Assembly: GCF_026283955.1 (NCBI RefSeq)
Contig: NZ_JAPDPE010000026.1
Location: forward strand, 1 to 45,716
Length of the DNA stretch: 45,716 nt
Direction: 5' to 3'
Source of the DNA: Dyella silvatica
Lineage (GTDB): Bacteria; Pseudomonadota; Gammaproteobacteria; Xanthomonadales; Rhodanobacteraceae
This document shows positions 16,306-25,033 of the stretch, in pieces. Position 1 is the first letter of the stretch; each line of letters starts with the position of its first letter. Both the position numbers and the translations under genes were made by a program. A model generated the notes under the pieces. That model saw nothing but the letters and a program-made list of their open reading frames with translations, was not told the DNA's origin and searched no databases.

Positions 16306-17436
16306 TCAACCTGGCAAGGCGGCTCTTTTGCGGCGCGTGCGTGTCCACCAGAACAGAAAGCCGGTGGTGACGAAAAACGCGGGCAGCAAGCCGATCAAGG
16401 CAATCACCAATCGCCAGGCGCTACCGCCGACCGCACCGGCATGCAACGGATAAATCCCATCGCTGACATGCGCGCCGGTGCCTTGCTGGTCGGCATCGTA
16501 GGCCGCGATGACCTTGCCGGCGTAAGGGTCGACCACTACCGTGCTGCGACCCACGGCATTCCATTCGTTGGGACCGCGCGCACGTATCAGCAACGCCGCA
16601 TTCTTGGCGTCTGGTAACGAGATGCGACGCAACTCCGATTGCGGCAACGCGGCTTGCGCGGCAGTCAATGCATCAAGCCAGCGTATCGGTGCATCTTGCT
16701 TGGCCAGCGGTGACGGTGGCTTGAAATCCGCTTGATGATCGGCGAACACCGTGCGCAACACACTGCGCGCCGAATCCTTGTAGATCAATAACACCCCGGT
16801 CACGGTGCTCAGCAGCAACAACGGCAACAGCACCGCGCCAAAACTTTGATGCCAGCTGCGCCAGCGCCGCGTTGGCGGCTGCGCATACATGCGCACCGAG
16901 TTACGCCAATGACCGCGCCGCGGCCACCACAACACAGCCCCGGAAATCAGCAGGCATAGTTCGATCACCCCTACCACGCCAAGTACCTGCTCGCCCGTTT
17001 TGCCGCCGAGCAAATGCGTATGCAGTAGACGCAACCAAAGCAGCCAGTCGTTCTGCGGCGAACGCGTCAGCAGCGGGTGGCCGTCGAGCGGGTCCAGATA
17101 AACACGCACATCGCCGCCCAGATACAACTGCCACACCGGTAACTCGGCGCTGGGCATATCGGCATTACGCGCCGGCGTTGGCCACGGGGTTTGATAAATG
17201 CGCTCAAGCACCACCGCGTTCTGCGCCATGGTCGGCAAGGCATACCGCGTCAATTCGGGGTGTTGCCATCTCAGCAGCGGCATTTGAAACGCCAGCAAGC
17301 TGCCCGACAGTGCAAGCACGGCGAACAACACGCCAATGCTCAAGCCTGTCCATAGATGGAAGGTGCGCAAGACATCGCGCCAGCGAAAACGCCGGCGAAC
17401 CACGGTGAGCGACGGGGCAGCCGGGCGCGACGTCAT
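16306..17436 (-). CDS. PepSY-associated transmembrane protein
   Basis: This 376-residue inner-membrane protein has the PepSY_TM layout: an N-terminal helix following a basic patch (FRWRDVLRTFHLWTGLSIGV), a periplasmic PepSY part with YLDPLDGHPL, two central helices (near LGVVGVIELCLLISGAVLWWP and SFGAVLLPLLLLSTVTGVLL), a second periplasmic part (VVVDPYAGKVIAAYD) and a last helix ending FLFWWTRTRRKR. Such proteins accompany siderophore receptors and act in iron uptake or ferric reduction; no receptor lies next to it here. The ATG at 17436 (MTSRPAAPS) is preferred over the frame start at 17511, since the extra 25 residues are not family-like. Confidence 0.88.
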   Translation of the reverse strand: MTSRPAAPSLTVVRRRFRWRDVLRTFHLWTGLSIGVLFAVLALSGSLLAFQMPLLRWQHPELTRYALPTMAQNAVVLERIYQTPWPTPARNADMPSAELPVWQLYLGGDVRVYLDPLDGHPLLTRSPQNDWLLWLRLLHTHLLGGKTGEQVLGVVGVIELCLLISGAVLWWPRRGHWRNSVRMYAQPPTRRWRSWHQSFGAVLLPLLLLSTVTGVLLIYKDSARSVLRTVFADHQADFKPPSPLAKQDAPIRWLDALTAAQAALPQSELRRISLPDAKNAALLIRARGPNEWNAVGRSTVVVDPYAGKVIAAYDADQQGTGAHVSDGIYPLHAGAVGGSAWRLVIALIGLLPAFFVTTGFLFWWTRTRRKRAALPG

Positions 17437-17576
17437 CGGACAGTCGCCGTGTTGAGTACGAACAGAATCATGCGGGAACAGGCTGGCGCAGGTGGTGGGC
17501 GAGCCTAACATGGCGCCCGCTACGACGAACTACGGCATCAAACGCCGTTAGCGCGAGCGGCTTCTTTCAAAGGCAG

Positions 17577-17601
17577 CCCGCCTCTCGGTGGCAGAGGCGG
17601 G
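17577..17601 (-). terminator. Possible terminator after the alpha/beta hydrolase gene
   Basis: CCCGCCTCT and AGAGGCGGG form a 9-pair stem with a 7-base loop just after the hydrolase stop on the minus strand. The tail has only a short T-tract (CTGCCTTT), so termination may be weak. Confidence 0.5.
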
Positions 17602-17617
17602 ATCGAGCGGCGGACGG

Positions 17618-18556
17618 CTAGTCCATACCAAACGGCAAGTTCGGCGAGGCGATCACCCGCTCGCCCACCGCATCGCCACGCAGGAACGCAAATGCCGCGT
17701 TGACCACTTCCGGTGCGTCCAGCACCCGGTGATGCCCCAGCCCTTGCGTGGTCAGCAGACGCGCGCCGTTCCAGTGCCGCGCGTAGCGCTCGCCCTCTTC
17801 CCACGGCACATCGTGATCGTCCAGGTCGTGCACGATCAACGCCGGCTGGCCCATCCGCGGCAGATGGCGATGCACTTGCAGGTCATGGATATTGACGCCG
17901 GAAAGCGCCTCGAAGCGGTCATGCAGGCGCTGGCTGAGATGCGCGCCCAGGCGCACAAAGCGGCTGAAACGACTGGTCGCCGCCACCGGATCGGCCGCCG
18001 GGGCGATCAGGATCAAGCGCTGCGCCTGCCAGTGCTCGTCTTGCGCCAAGGTCACCGCCGTACCGCCCAGCGAGTGGCCGACCGCCAGCGCCGCGTTGCC
18101 GTAGTGACGGCCAATCTCGCGCACGGTGCTGACAAAATCGGGCAGCGTGCAATAGCGGCCACCGCTATCGCCATGGCCCGGCTGGTCAAAGCTGACCACC
18201 GCCAAACCCAGCGCGCGCAATTGTTTTACCCAAGGCTGAAAACGCAGGCCGAAACTGGACCAGCCATGCACCAGCAGCGCATACGGCTGCTTGCCGGGAT
18301 CGCCCCAGGTATAGGTCGCGATGCGCGTACCGTTGATGGTCAATTCGCCACGCTGCGCATCGGTTTGCGACAACACCGCGGCGGCGCGCTTGCGGCTGCT
18401 GGCGAACGGCGTGCTGAACAAGCGGGCTGCGCGATTGACGGTGCGCTTCGGTGCGATCCGGCTGCCGACCGCAAAACCGGCGCGCACTGCGCTCAGCTTG
18501 AGCAGGGCGGCGGTGCCGTGATGCTTCGAATGGGCCTGACGATGAGTGCGGTTCAT
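17618..18556 (-). CDS. Alpha/beta hydrolase
   Basis: This 312-residue protein has the alpha/beta-hydrolase triad: nucleophile elbow GHSLGG, Asp in VHDLDDHDVP and His in GLGHHRVL, with an oxyanion HGWSSFG after the LLVHGW strand. About 75 residues precede the core, including a hydrophobic stretch (LLKLSAVRAGFAVGSRI) that may be an anchor. The substrate is not readable. It is the last gene of a TetR-smORF-hydrolase unit; its ATG overlaps the stop of the 33-codon ORF (ATGA) and its ribosome site GAGGAAG lies inside that ORF. The TetR repressor upstream probably controls it. Confidence 0.9.
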   Translation of the reverse strand: MNRTHRQAHSKHHGTAALLKLSAVRAGFAVGSRIAPKRTVNRAARLFSTPFASSRKRAAAVLSQTDAQRGELTINGTRIATYTWGDPGKQPYALLVHGWSSFGLRFQPWVKQLRALGLAVVSFDQPGHGDSGGRYCTLPDFVSTVREIGRHYGNAALAVGHSLGGTAVTLAQDEHWQAQRLILIAPAADPVAATSRFSRFVRLGAHLSQRLHDRFEALSGVNIHDLQVHRHLPRMGQPALIVHDLDDHDVPWEEGERYARHWNGARLLTTQGLGHHRVLDAPEVVNAAFAFLRGDAVGERVIASPNLPFGMD

Positions 18557-18654
18557 GAGCGTGCTTCCTCAATGAAATCAACTTTGATGAGGTCGGTCTT
18601 GATGACATCGGCTTGGATGCGGCCAGCCATCAAATGATTGATGGAATGATTCAT
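18553..18654 (-). CDS. 33-codon ORF coupled at both ends
   Basis: The ORF begins with an ATG overlapping the stop of the TetR gene (ATGA at 18654-18651) and ends with a TGA overlapping the hydrolase ATG (ATGA at 18556-18553), so it fills the gap exactly. The peptide (33 residues) opens MNHSINHLMAGRIQAD and continues with a periodic D-x-I-K pattern (DVIKTDLIKVDFIEEA), amphipathic in beta or helical form. It may be a real small protein, or a coupling device that carries ribosomes from tetR to the hydrolase gene. No homologue is known to me. It is shorter than most gene callers accept. Confidence 0.5.
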   Translation of the reverse strand: MNHSINHLMAGRIQADVIKTDLIKVDFIEEARS

Positions 18655-19250
18655 GCTGCTGGGCCAAGCAATCGCTCAATGCCCCGGCGCGCCCGGCGAA
18701 TCGCGCCTTCATAACCAAACAGGCCAGCGTCCTGATGAAGCGCCAATGCCAGCGCATGGATTTCAAAAGCCACCTGCTCCGCATCGGTGGAAGCGGGCAA
18801 TTCGCCGCTGGCGATGGCGTAGCCAATGGCCCGGATCATCGACTCCCGCCACCCTGCCTGTTGATATACCACAGCATCGTGCAGCGCACCATTTTTGCCA
18901 TCGTACTCACTGGCTGCCGCCAGTAGCACGCAGCCGGACTCGTAGCGATGTACCCATTCAAACCAGTTGTGCACGATGGCGCGCAGCCGCGCCAAACCAC
19001 GCGGAAGCTGTACCGCCGGCAGTAGCACCTGATCCAGAAAGCGCCGCCTGCCCGCCTCCAGCACGGCCAGTTGCAGATCTTCGCGCGAGCCAAAGTGGGC
19101 AAACACGCCACTTTTTGACATGCCGACCTGTTTGGCGAGCAGACCAATCGAAAGCCCCTCCAAGCCATCGCCACGGGCTAGCTCGTAGGCGCTGTCGAGA
19201 ATCAGTTCGCGGGTGGATTCACCCTTGCTGGCGGCTTGCTGTGCGTTCAT
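18651..19250 (-). CDS. TetR/AcrR-family regulator
   Basis: This 199-residue protein has an N-terminal TetR helix-turn-helix (ELILDSAYELARGDGLEGLS and KQVGMSKSGVFAHFGSREDLQ) and a C-terminal ligand domain with an AIVHNWFEWVHRYESGCVL segment typical of a small TetR subgroup found beside alpha/beta hydrolases. The ATG at 19250 (MNAQQ) is preferred; the frame extends six codons further. It heads the unit with the 33-codon ORF and the hydrolase. A candidate operator ACGACCGTTCGT lies 17 bases upstream, consistent with autorepression. Confidence 0.9.
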   Translation of the reverse strand: MNAQQAASKGESTRELILDSAYELARGDGLEGLSIGLLAKQVGMSKSGVFAHFGSREDLQLAVLEAGRRRFLDQVLLPAVQLPRGLARLRAIVHNWFEWVHRYESGCVLLAAASEYDGKNGALHDAVVYQQAGWRESMIRAIGYAIASGELPASTDAEQVAFEIHALALALHQDAGLFGYEGAIRRARRGIERLLGPAA

Positions 19251-19266
19251 GGGGCGAATAAATAGC

Positions 19267-19278
19267 ACGACCGTTCGT
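19267..19278 (-). promoter_or_regulatory. Candidate TetR operator
   Basis: ACGACCGTTCGT is a 12-base imperfect palindrome (5 of 6 pairs) directly upstream of the TetR gene. Its ACGA/TCGT arms are typical of operators in front of autoregulated TetR genes. Confidence 0.45.
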
Positions 19279-19484
19279 TCTTTTCAACATTGCTGCCACG
19301 CAGCATTAAATCTGCCGCCTAACCCAGGCGCCGCAGCGATTTGCCCGGGCACGGACGCACGCAGCACTGCCCGCCCCTGATCACGCTCGAAGCTGAACGA
19401 GCCGAACGATGGCGGTCAACACACACTCTTGACCAACGTTTTTTGGCCTACGCCGCTTATCTCGCGGCGAGGAGGGAGAACCTT

Positions 19485-19817
19485 ATGAACCGACTCAACG
19501 CACGATCATGGTCATGGCTTGCCGGGTTGGGCGTGGCGCTTGCCGCAGGCGTTTACGCGCCACCATCGAGCGCCGGCAGTTATGTCGCCATCAATATCGG
19601 GGTAGCGCCGCCACCGCCTATTTATGAAGTCGTGCCACCGCCGCGCGTGGGTTATGTCTGGGGCCCGGGCTATTGGATCTGGAGCGGGCCGGCCCATCGC
19701 CATGTATGGGTTCGCGGTAACTGGATTCGTGTGCGCCCAGGCTATATTTATCGCCCGCCGCAATGGAACCGCTACGGCAATGGCTGGCGCTTCCGCGATG
19801 GCTATTGGGGGCGCTGA
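19485..19817 (+). CDS. YXWGXW repeat-type secreted protein
   Basis: This 110-residue protein has a signal peptide (MNRLNARSWSWLAGLGVALAAG, cut near SSAGS) and a mature domain rich in Tyr, Trp, Gly and Pro: GYVWGPGYWIWSG, HRHVWVRGNWIRVRPGYIY, then NGWRFRDGYWGR. This is the YXWGXW/BcpO-like pattern of small envelope proteins in Gram-negative bacteria, whose role is unknown. The ATG at 19485 follows GGAGGGAGAA. The next gene encodes a related lipoprotein, so the two may work together at the outer membrane. Confidence 0.88.
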   Translation: MNRLNARSWSWLAGLGVALAAGVYAPPSSAGSYVAINIGVAPPPPIYEVVPPPRVGYVWGPGYWIWSGPAHRHVWVRGNWIRVRPGYIYRPPQWNRYGNGWRFRDGYWGR

Positions 19818-19929
19818 ACGCGCAACAACCTGCGCTTGAAATCAGCTTGCCGCAAAACGCTGCAAAGGTAACGCTGCGCACCCGCGCGCTAGCGCGGTTT
19901 ACTTCACTTCTTTCACCAAGGCACTTTCT

Positions 19930-20292
19930 ATGTCTATTCGCTTTGTCGCTCTTACCGGTCTGATGCTGCTTGCCAGCGGCTGTGTTGAAGAGCGCGTCGT
20001 GCACGACCGTCCGCGTCCACGTGAAGTCATCATCGAGCAGCAACCGGTACAACGCGAATACGTCGAAGTGGTCGCGCCGCAACCGCCGCCCGTGGAGGTG
20101 ATCGAAGTCGATCCGGCTCCGCGCCAGGGCTATATCTGGTCGCGCGGTCACTGGTACTGGAACGGCCATGCCTACGTCGCCGTGCGCGGTCACTGGGAAG
20201 TCATCCGTCCGGGTTATCGCTATGTGCATCCGCACTGGGAGCGCGCCAATGATGGCTGGCACTTCCGCGTCGGCGCCTGGATCACTGGCTGA
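19930..20292 (+). CDS. YXWGXW repeat-type lipoprotein
   Basis: This 120-residue protein carries a lipobox (LLASGC, Cys18), so it should be lipid-anchored. After an acidic/proline linker (VEVVAPQPPPVEVIEVDPAP) come YXWGXW-like units: GYIWSRGHWYWNGHAYVAVRG, then HWEVIRPGYRYVHPHWERAND and GWHFRVGAW. It resembles the product of the gene 112 bases upstream but has a different export signal. Both lie before a strong terminator. Function unknown. Confidence 0.9.
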   Translation: MSIRFVALTGLMLLASGCVEERVVHDRPRPREVIIEQQPVQREYVEVVAPQPPPVEVIEVDPAPRQGYIWSRGHWYWNGHAYVAVRGHWEVIRPGYRYVHPHWERANDGWHFRVGAWITG

Positions 20293-20327
20293 TCGCACCG
20301 CGTTAACGTCATGAAGTGTCGAACGAA

Positions 20328-20356
20328 TCTGCCGCGATATTCGCGGCAGATTTTTT
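20328..20356 (+). terminator. Rho-independent terminator of the YXWGXW gene pair
   Basis: TCTGCCGCGA-TAT-TCGCGGCAGA is a 10-pair stem followed by a run of seven T, 35 bases after the stop of the lipoprotein gene. Confidence 0.92.
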
Positions 20357-20549
20357 TCGCCTGGAGAATGGCGATTCCGCTGCGGCGAGAAGTTATTGGC
20401 TCGGCCGCTCAGTCGGTGTCAAGCAATAAGTTCATAGGCAGATCCAGGTTGTGCTGCCAGGTCTATCGACCTCAGGGTCTTGTTGCTGCATATTTTCAGC
20501 CATCCATTCCGATGATCCGATGCCATACCGATCCTCCGCCAAAAAAACC

Positions 20550-21767
20550 ATGAAACTATCTCCGCTATTTTTGCTGGCCATATGCATCGGTGTCCCATCG
20601 CCGGCTCCCGCCGTGGCGGCGGATGAGGTAGCCATTGCCTCCAAGGCGCAACTGGCGCTTTACCTGCAGAGCGTGAAGCCCGGCACATCCCCACTCGATC
20701 GACTCTCTACCGGTGGTCGCAAACGCTTTCTGGCGCAACTGGATTTCGGGCCGCGCGGGCTTCGAAGCGTGCCGCTGGGCGACGCCATGAATGATTTGAC
20801 CCATGAGCAAGCGGTCGCGTTGTTTAGCTTGTTTGGGGTGAAAGCCTACGCGGATGGCGTAGGTCTTTCGCCTGCCCAACGTGAGCGCATCGAGAACGAA
20901 CGACGCTTGGACGCCAAGGCTCGCAACTGTTCGCTCGATACCTGCCCAGAGAGCGCTATCGAGCGTCACTATGACGACTTGGTTCTAGCCAAGTCGGATT
21001 TTTCGATGCCCGACGTCAAGCGCTTCACGCTGGATCGTCAACGTTATGATCGGCTCTTTGATGATTATCAAACGCCTGATGCGATAGGAGTAGCCAGCAG
21101 CCCGGACCTGCGGTTGCTGAAACGTGCAGCGGAACAGGCCGTATTTTTCATTCCGGATGCAAAACATATCGATCAATTGCGTCTGGATCTTGCGCAGATG
21201 CAACAGCGCGGCATGGCGATGGACAGCGACTATGGCAGTCTCTATCAGGTATTCATTGCCAGCCGTCGATTCGATGAGGCGGCGAAGCTTGTAGCCGATC
21301 ATCCGTCGATGGACGTCGAGATCGTTCCAACCCTGAAAGAGGGCGAATCACTGCCCCATGGATGGCCTACCGCCCTGACCCTCGACGATCCGCAGGGCGT
21401 CATGGTTCGTCAGGCTTTCGACTTATCTGCACCACTACGCATAGTCGTCGTCGCATCCTGTCATTTCTCGCAGGATGCGGCACGAGCCATCGATGGCGAT
21501 CCGCAACTGCGAAGCCTGTTCGCAGACAACGCCATATGGCTGGCGAGTCAGGACGAAAGTTTCAGTTCGGTCAGAAAGTGGAACCAGAGCCTGCCTGACC
21601 AGATCATCCATATCGCGTGGCAGAACGATGAATGGTCCATGTTGGATAGCTGGGCCATGCCGACGTTTTACGTATTCCGCCATGGACGGCTCGTGAAAAA
21701 ATTCTCCGGATGGAAGGATCTGAAAACCCTGAAGGAATCACTGAAACAGGCCCAGGCGATGTCTTGA
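20550..21767 (+). CDS. Secreted protein with C-terminal thioredoxin-like fold
   Basis: This 405-residue protein begins with a signal peptide (MKLSPLFLLAICIGVPSPAP, cut near AVAAD). Alpha-helical segments follow, with a CSLDTCPESA pair near residue 130. The C-terminal 130 residues have a thioredoxin-like pattern: strand LRIVVVASCHFSQDAARAI (a CxxS motif instead of CxxC) and the cis-Pro strand WAMPTFYVFRHGRLVKKFSGW. A single resolving-type Cys suggests binding or reduction of one partner rather than disulfide exchange. An in-frame ATG at 20520 would lengthen the n-region. I do not know a named family. Confidence 0.8.
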   Translation: MKLSPLFLLAICIGVPSPAPAVAADEVAIASKAQLALYLQSVKPGTSPLDRLSTGGRKRFLAQLDFGPRGLRSVPLGDAMNDLTHEQAVALFSLFGVKAYADGVGLSPAQRERIENERRLDAKARNCSLDTCPESAIERHYDDLVLAKSDFSMPDVKRFTLDRQRYDRLFDDYQTPDAIGVASSPDLRLLKRAAEQAVFFIPDAKHIDQLRLDLAQMQQRGMAMDSDYGSLYQVFIASRRFDEAAKLVADHPSMDVEIVPTLKEGESLPHGWPTALTLDDPQGVMVRQAFDLSAPLRIVVVASCHFSQDAARAIDGDPQLRSLFADNAIWLASQDESFSSVRKWNQSLPDQIIHIAWQNDEWSMLDSWAMPTFYVFRHGRLVKKFSGWKDLKTLKESLKQAQAMS

Positions 21768-21874
21768 TCATCGCGATCATTGGCATCGGATTGCTTCAGA
21801 ACTTGATCGCATGACGTGGAAACGGCTTACAGCTGGGCGCGGCAGTTTTCTTGAGTTGATGTTTCAAGCCATAT

Positions 21875-22588
21875 CTAGCGTGCCACGACCGTCACCATGG
21901 CGCGGTAATCGCGCGGCGTCATGCCCACCGTCGCCTTGAACTGCCGCGCAAATGCACTCTGATCGGCAAAGCCGCAAGCGAGGCCGATCGCCGCCACGCT
22001 GTCGGCGCTGTGCAACAAGCGCATGGCTGACTCGATGCGCAGCTTGGTTTGCACCTGCTGCGGGGTGAGCTGAAACACCCGGCGAAAATGGCGCTCCAGT
22101 TGCGCCACCGAAACATCGGCCAATTCGGCCAGCGTGTGGACGCGCACACTTTGTGCGTAATTCTCCTGCAGGTAGGCCAGCACGCGGCGCAGGCGGACAT
22201 AGGTCGGATGACGCCCGTCAGGCTTGCCGAGATCGCGCGAAATACCGACCACGCCACGAATCTCGCCGCCCTCGCGCAACGGCCGTTTACAGGTAAGACA
22301 CCAGCCGGGGGAACGATTGGCGAATATGTGCACTTCAAGCTGGTTTTCGATCACCTCGCCATCGAGCACTCGGCGATCTTGTGATGCGTAGGAACCGCCC
22401 ATGGTGGCCGGGAACAATTCGGTGACGTTGCGACCGATCACCTGACTGCGCTGCTTCAGGCCGAGGCGCCGCACCAGGGTGAGGTTGGCGTGGGTATAGC
22501 GGCCATCGCTGTCTTTGACGAAAAACACTACATCCGGCAGCGCGTCGAACAAGGCCTCCAGTTCATCGGCTGAAATCTGCATGGTCAT
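21875..22588 (-). CDS. PAS-AraC regulator of the hydroxyproline operon
   Basis: This 237-residue protein has an N-terminal PAS domain ([26 protein letters not shown] ... GVVGISRDL, first 130 residues) joined to a C-terminal AraC helix-turn-helix pair ([26 protein letters not shown] and [29 protein letters not shown]). Such PAS-AraC proteins are typical neighbours of hydroxyproline and proline-racemase-family genes. It is divergent from the epimerase gene with 131 bases between, so it is the likely activator. Start ATG 22588 has GAGGAAAT upstream; a second ATG at 22582 is possible. The ligand, perhaps cis-4-hydroxy-D-proline or a pathway intermediate, is inferred. Confidence 0.9.
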   Translation of the reverse strand: MTMQISADELEALFDALPDVVFFVKDSDGRYTHANLTLVRRLGLKQRSQVIGRNVTELFPATMGGSYASQDRRVLDGEVIENQLEVHIFANRSPGWCLTCKRPLREGGEIRGVVGISRDLGKPDGRHPTYVRLRRVLAYLQENYAQSVRVHTLAELADVSVAQLERHFRRVFQLTPQQVQTKLRIESAMRLLHSADSVAAIGLACGFADQSAFARQFKATVGMTPRDYRAMVTVVAR

Positions 22589-22613
22589 CGAATTTCCTCG
22601 GCGGCAATAAACA

Positions 22614-22625
22614 CATTCGCGAATG
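22614..22625. promoter_or_regulatory. Palindrome in the regulator-epimerase intergenic region
   Basis: CATTCGCGAATG is a perfect 12-base palindrome in the 131-base gap between the PAS-AraC gene and the hydroxyproline operon. It may be part of a control site, although AraC proteins usually bind direct repeats. Confidence 0.35.
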
Positions 22626-22719
22626 CTGCGGCGCACACCGATTATTGTGCCAATTTCCGCATCGCTGGGTGGCAAGCCTTGCTAGACGCCAAGGCTGCCG
22701 CAAAGCCAGCATAGTTACC

Positions 22720-23661
22720 ATGAAAACCATTGAAGTGATCGACTCGCATACCGGCGGCGAACCGACCCGCACGGTCATCTCCGGCTTCCCCGATCTTGGC
22801 CCAGGCACGTTAGCCGAGCAACGCCAACGCTTCGCCGATCGCTACGATCGCTGGCGCAACGCGATTGCCTGCGAACCACGCGGATCGAGCACGGTAGTAG
22901 GCGCGTTGCTGCTTCCTGCGCAAAGTGCCGATGCATGCGCAGGAGTGATTTTCTTTAACAACGTGGGCTACCTCGGCATGTGTGGTCACGGCACCATCGG
23001 GGTCATTCGCACGCTCGCGCATATGGGCCGCATCACGGCCGGCCATCATCAGCTGGAGACGCCGGTGGGCACGGTAGGCGTGGATCTGCATGAGGATGGC
23101 AGCGTCTCGATCGAGAACGTGGAAAGCTATCGCTATGCGGCTGATTTGCGCATTGACGTGCCGGGTTACGGCAGCGTGCGCGGTGACGTGGCCTGGGGCG
23201 GCAATTGGTTTTTTATCACCAAAGATTCGCCACTGCCGCTGGAGATTCATCGCCAGCGAGAACTCACCGCCTATACCGAAGCGATTCGGCGCGCCCTGGT
23301 TGCCAACGGTATTACCGGTGCCGACGGCGGTGAAATCGATCACATCGAAATCAACGCCGCGTCGCCCACACCCGGCATCGGTGGGCGCAATTTTGTGCTT
23401 TGCCCAGGCCTGGCCTACGACCGCTCGCCCTGCGGCACCGGCACCAGCGCCAAGCTTGCCTGCCTGGCTGCGGACGGCAAGCTGGCCCCCGGGGAAATCT
23501 GGCATCAGGAAAGCATTCTCGGCAGCGTGTTCGAGGGCAGCTACCGGCCGGGTTCGCGTGGCGTGTTGCCGCGGATTACCGGCACCGCCTTCGTGGTGGC
23601 CGAATCCCGCTTGCTGTTTGACCAGGCCGATCCCTTCACCTGGGGTAGCGGTGCGGAATGA
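22720..23661 (+). CDS. lhpA: 4-hydroxyproline 2-epimerase
   Basis: This 313-residue protein belongs to the proline racemase family and has both catalytic Cys: Cys88 in MCGHGTIG and Cys238 in [11 protein letters not shown]. The Cys/Cys pair marks racemase/epimerase activity rather than the Cys/Thr dehydratases. It converts trans-4-hydroxy-L-proline to cis-4-hydroxy-D-proline, the first step of the bacterial pathway. The start at 22720 ([19 protein letters not shown]) fits the family; the longer frame to 22645 does not. It is the first gene of the operon, and its stop overlaps the next start. Confidence 0.95.
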   Translation: MKTIEVIDSHTGGEPTRTVISGFPDLGPGTLAEQRQRFADRYDRWRNAIACEPRGSSTVVGALLLPAQSADACAGVIFFNNVGYLGMCGHGTIGVIRTLAHMGRITAGHHQLETPVGTVGVDLHEDGSVSIENVESYRYAADLRIDVPGYGSVRGDVAWGGNWFFITKDSPLPLEIHRQRELTAYTEAIRRALVANGITGADGGEIDHIEINAASPTPGIGGRNFVLCPGLAYDRSPCGTGTSAKLACLAADGKLAPGEIWHQESILGSVFEGSYRPGSRGVLPRITGTAFVVAESRLLFDQADPFTWGSGAE

Positions 23662-24776
23662 GCAGTCGCTGTTATGACTTGATCGTGATCGGCGCGGGCA
23701 TCATCGGCACCAGCTGCGCCGATGCAGCGGCGGCGGAAGGTCTGCGTGTGGCCATCGTCGAACCCGGCCCTATCGGCGGCGGTTCGACCGCGGCGGCGAT
23801 GGGCCATCTGGTGGCGATGGACGATGATCCGGCCGAGCTGGCGTTGACGCGTTACTCGCTGCACGAGTGGGAACTTTTCGCCAGCCTGCCCGAAGCCGAG
23901 TTCAGCCGTTGCGGCACCTTGTGGGTGGCCCGCAATGAGGCGGAAGCCCGCGTGATACCCGCGCGTATAGCGCGTCTCGGTGCCGCCAAGGTCGAGGCAC
24001 ATGCCATCGACACACAGAATTTGTACGAACTCGAACCCGCACTGGCGCCAGGCCTGTACGGCGGATTGCTGGTGCCGCGCGAAGCGGTGGTGTACCCGCC
24101 ACGCATGGCGCTTTACCTGGCGCAGCGTGCGCAATCGAACGGCGCGACGCTATATGCCGGTCGCAGCGCCAGCAAGCTTGGCCACGCTGCCGGCACCGAC
24201 CAGGTTTTACTGGATGACGGCACCCAGCTGTCCGGCCCGACGCTGGTTGCCACGGGCTGCGCCTTGCCCACGCTGCTGCCGCAATTGCCGATGCGCGCAC
24301 GCAAGGGACATTTGCTGATCACCGAGCGTTATCCCGGCGTGCTGCATCACCAATTGCTGGAACTAGGTTATGCCGACAGCGCGCACGGCGACGCCGACAG
24401 CAGTGTCGCGTTCAATGTGCAGCCGCGGCCCACCGGGCAAATTCTTATCGGCTCCTCACGCGAGTTCAGCGCCACCGACAGCGCGGTGTCGCCCGCCATG
24501 GTTCGCCGCATGCTGGAGCGCGCCTTCGATTTCATGCCGTCGTTGCGGCAGCTGCAAGCGTTGCGCACCTGGACCGGCTTTCGCCCGACCACACCCGATG
24601 GCCGTCCGTATCTCGGCGCCGTGCCGGGGCAAAACAAGTTGTGGGTTGCCGCCGGCCACGAAGGCCTGGGCGTAACCACCGCACTGGGCAGTGCGCGCTT
24701 GATGCTGGATCTGTTGCTGGGCCGCACCCCGGCGATCGACCCCGCGCCGTATGCGCCATCGCGGGTTATCGCATGA
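23658..24776 (+). CDS. lhpB: D-hydroxyproline dehydrogenase, FAD (DAO-type) subunit
   Basis: This 372-residue protein has an N-terminal FAD-binding motif ([19 protein letters not shown]) and the D-amino-acid-oxidase fold, ending with the flavin-loop segment [22 protein letters not shown]. In heteromeric D-hydroxyproline dehydrogenases this is the substrate-oxidising subunit, turning cis-4-hydroxy-D-proline into 1-pyrroline-4-hydroxy-2-carboxylate. Its ATG overlaps the epimerase stop (ATGA), and its stop overlaps the next start in the same way, as expected for subunits made in step. Confidence 0.93.
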   Translation: MSSRCYDLIVIGAGIIGTSCADAAAAEGLRVAIVEPGPIGGGSTAAAMGHLVAMDDDPAELALTRYSLHEWELFASLPEAEFSRCGTLWVARNEAEARVIPARIARLGAAKVEAHAIDTQNLYELEPALAPGLYGGLLVPREAVVYPPRMALYLAQRAQSNGATLYAGRSASKLGHAAGTDQVLLDDGTQLSGPTLVATGCALPTLLPQLPMRARKGHLLITERYPGVLHHQLLELGYADSAHGDADSSVAFNVQPRPTGQILIGSSREFSATDSAVSPAMVRRMLERAFDFMPSLRQLQALRTWTGFRPTTPDGRPYLGAVPGQNKLWVAAGHEGLGVTTALGSARLMLDLLLGRTPAIDPAPYAPSRVIA

Positions 24777-25033
24777 GTGTCTTGTACGTCAACGGTCAGC
24801 GCGTCGAAGTGCCGGCGGGTGCCAGTGTGGCGGCGGCGATTGCGCAGGTTACTGCCGATTTTCGCCGCTCGGTAAGCGGTGAATCGCGCGCGCCGCTGTG
24901 CGGTATGGGCATCTGTTTTGAATGCCGCGTCAGCATTGATGGCGTGGCGCATAGGCGGTCGTGCATGACGCCGGCCGAGGACGGCATGCAGGTGCAAACC
25001 GATAGCGGCCGTCTTGATCGGCATGCGCCATGA
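24773..25033 (+). CDS. (2Fe-2S)-binding subunit of D-hydroxyproline dehydrogenase
   Basis: This 86-residue protein is a small ferredoxin-like subunit: after VNGQRVEVPAGASVAAAI comes the cluster motif LCGMGICFECRVSIDG, with the fourth Cys in RRSCM. It carries electrons between the FAD subunits of the heteromeric dehydrogenase. It lies between the two flavoprotein genes with 4-base overlaps on both sides. The frame open from 24641 is longer, but the ATG at 24773 gives the family length. Confidence 0.92.
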   Translation: MSVLYVNGQRVEVPAGASVAAAIAQVTADFRRSVSGESRAPLCGMGICFECRVSIDGVAHRRSCMTPAEDGMQVQTDSGRLDRHAP

